DNA of 12,952 nt from Fidelibacterota bacterium (GTDB lineage Bacteria; Marinisomatota; SORT01). Shown in pieces: positions 12,786 through 12,952 of the stretch (position 1 is the stretch's first letter; the number at the start of each line of letters is the position of its first letter). The stretch spans positions 1 through 12,952 of the forward strand of contig JADFMS010000038.1 in the NCBI GenBank assembly GCA_022563775.1, in the 5' to 3' direction. The notes beneath the pieces were generated by a model that was given only the letters and a program-made list of their open reading frames with translations, was not told the DNA's origin and did no database searches. The position numbers and the translations under genes were made by a program.

Positions 12786-12952
12786 TCATTTGAGAAGAAG
12801 CATCTTCTTCGTCTGAACAAAATCATCCGCCTGGAGTCGGTAGAAATATATTCCTGAAGCAAATCTCGATGCGTCCCAGCTGATTCGGTGATTCCCTGCG
12901 GACACTGTGCCATTGAGTAGAAGCGCTACTTCCTCTCCACGGAGGTTATAAA
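12786..12952 (-). CDS. C-terminal end of a second type IX-secreted protein (5' part outside window)
   Basis: The minus strand from the right edge is open to TGA at 12786 and reads YNLRGEEVALLLNGTVSAGN, HRISWDASRFASGIYFYRLQ, then ADDFVQTKKMLLLK. This is the last 55 residues of a Por/type IX sorting domain, about 50% identical by eye to the end of the protein at 10577. The start and the body of the protein lie beyond the window. The frame has no ATG in the visible part, so it can only be called as a partial gene. It heads a leftward series: this gene, the 46-residue ORF, the cyclic-nucleotide-binding protein and the repeat protein. Confidence 0.87.
   Translation of the reverse strand, partial: YNLRGEEVALLLNGTVSAGNHRISWDASRFASGIYFYRLQADDFVQTKKMLLLK

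Noticed and set aside
12689..12913. A 74-codon minus-strand frame with an ATG
   Set aside because: It overlaps the sorting-domain coding sequence in another frame and has no signal or family features; the YNLRGEE...KKMLLLK frame explains the DNA.

Overview
The window most likely comes from a bacterium of the FCB/Calditrichota-Marinimicrobia-Ignavibacteria type. The main evidence is three copies of a type IX secretion (Por) C-terminal sorting domain: one intact with the diagnostic YPNPFNPTT motif, one running off the right edge and one decayed. The phylum itself cannot be fixed from the sequence. Four putative promoters share a TTGnnn-N17-TATAwT layout, unlike the TAnnTTTG promoters of Bacteroidetes proper.

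Left block (1-3960), metal handling and redox. The 3' end of a CopZ-like [2Fe-2S] protein reads rightward off the left edge. It converges on a leftward operon encoding a diheme cytochrome c with a methionine-rich tail, an ArsR-family repressor and a five-helix membrane protein. A promoter overlapped by inverted repeats lies upstream. The cytochrome has no normal start codon at its ribosome binding site (AUA instead). A putative outer-membrane barrel protein and a small secreted Cys-containing protein with a possible leaderless mRNA follow upstream.

Middle block (3960-10110). A decayed sorting domain precedes a leftward cluster fabH, CuA-type cupredoxin lipoprotein, UbiE-like methyltransferase; the last two genes overlap by 23 bases. 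Diverging from fabH is a rightward two-gene operon encoding an acetolactate-synthase-like ThDP enzyme and an aldehyde dehydrogenase.

Right block (10110-12952). After a non-coding stretch there is a 45-nt 3' fragment of a tRNA-Lys(CTT) gene without its 5' half, beside helically phased GTGACCC repeats. This looks like the attachment scar of an integrated element lying to the right. Beyond it, all leftward, are a secreted protein built of nine 29-residue repeats plus a sorting domain, a stand-alone cyclic-nucleotide-binding-domain protein, a 46-residue basic small ORF, and the end of another sorting-domain protein.

Three diverged copies of a roughly 75-130 bp intergenic repeat (3863, 6557, 10229) lie in the three large gaps. 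No single known defence or biosynthetic system is evident. The strongest leads are the tRNA scar, the repeat family, the AUA-initiated copper-type cytochrome with its overlapping operator/promoter, and the lone CuA lipoprotein.
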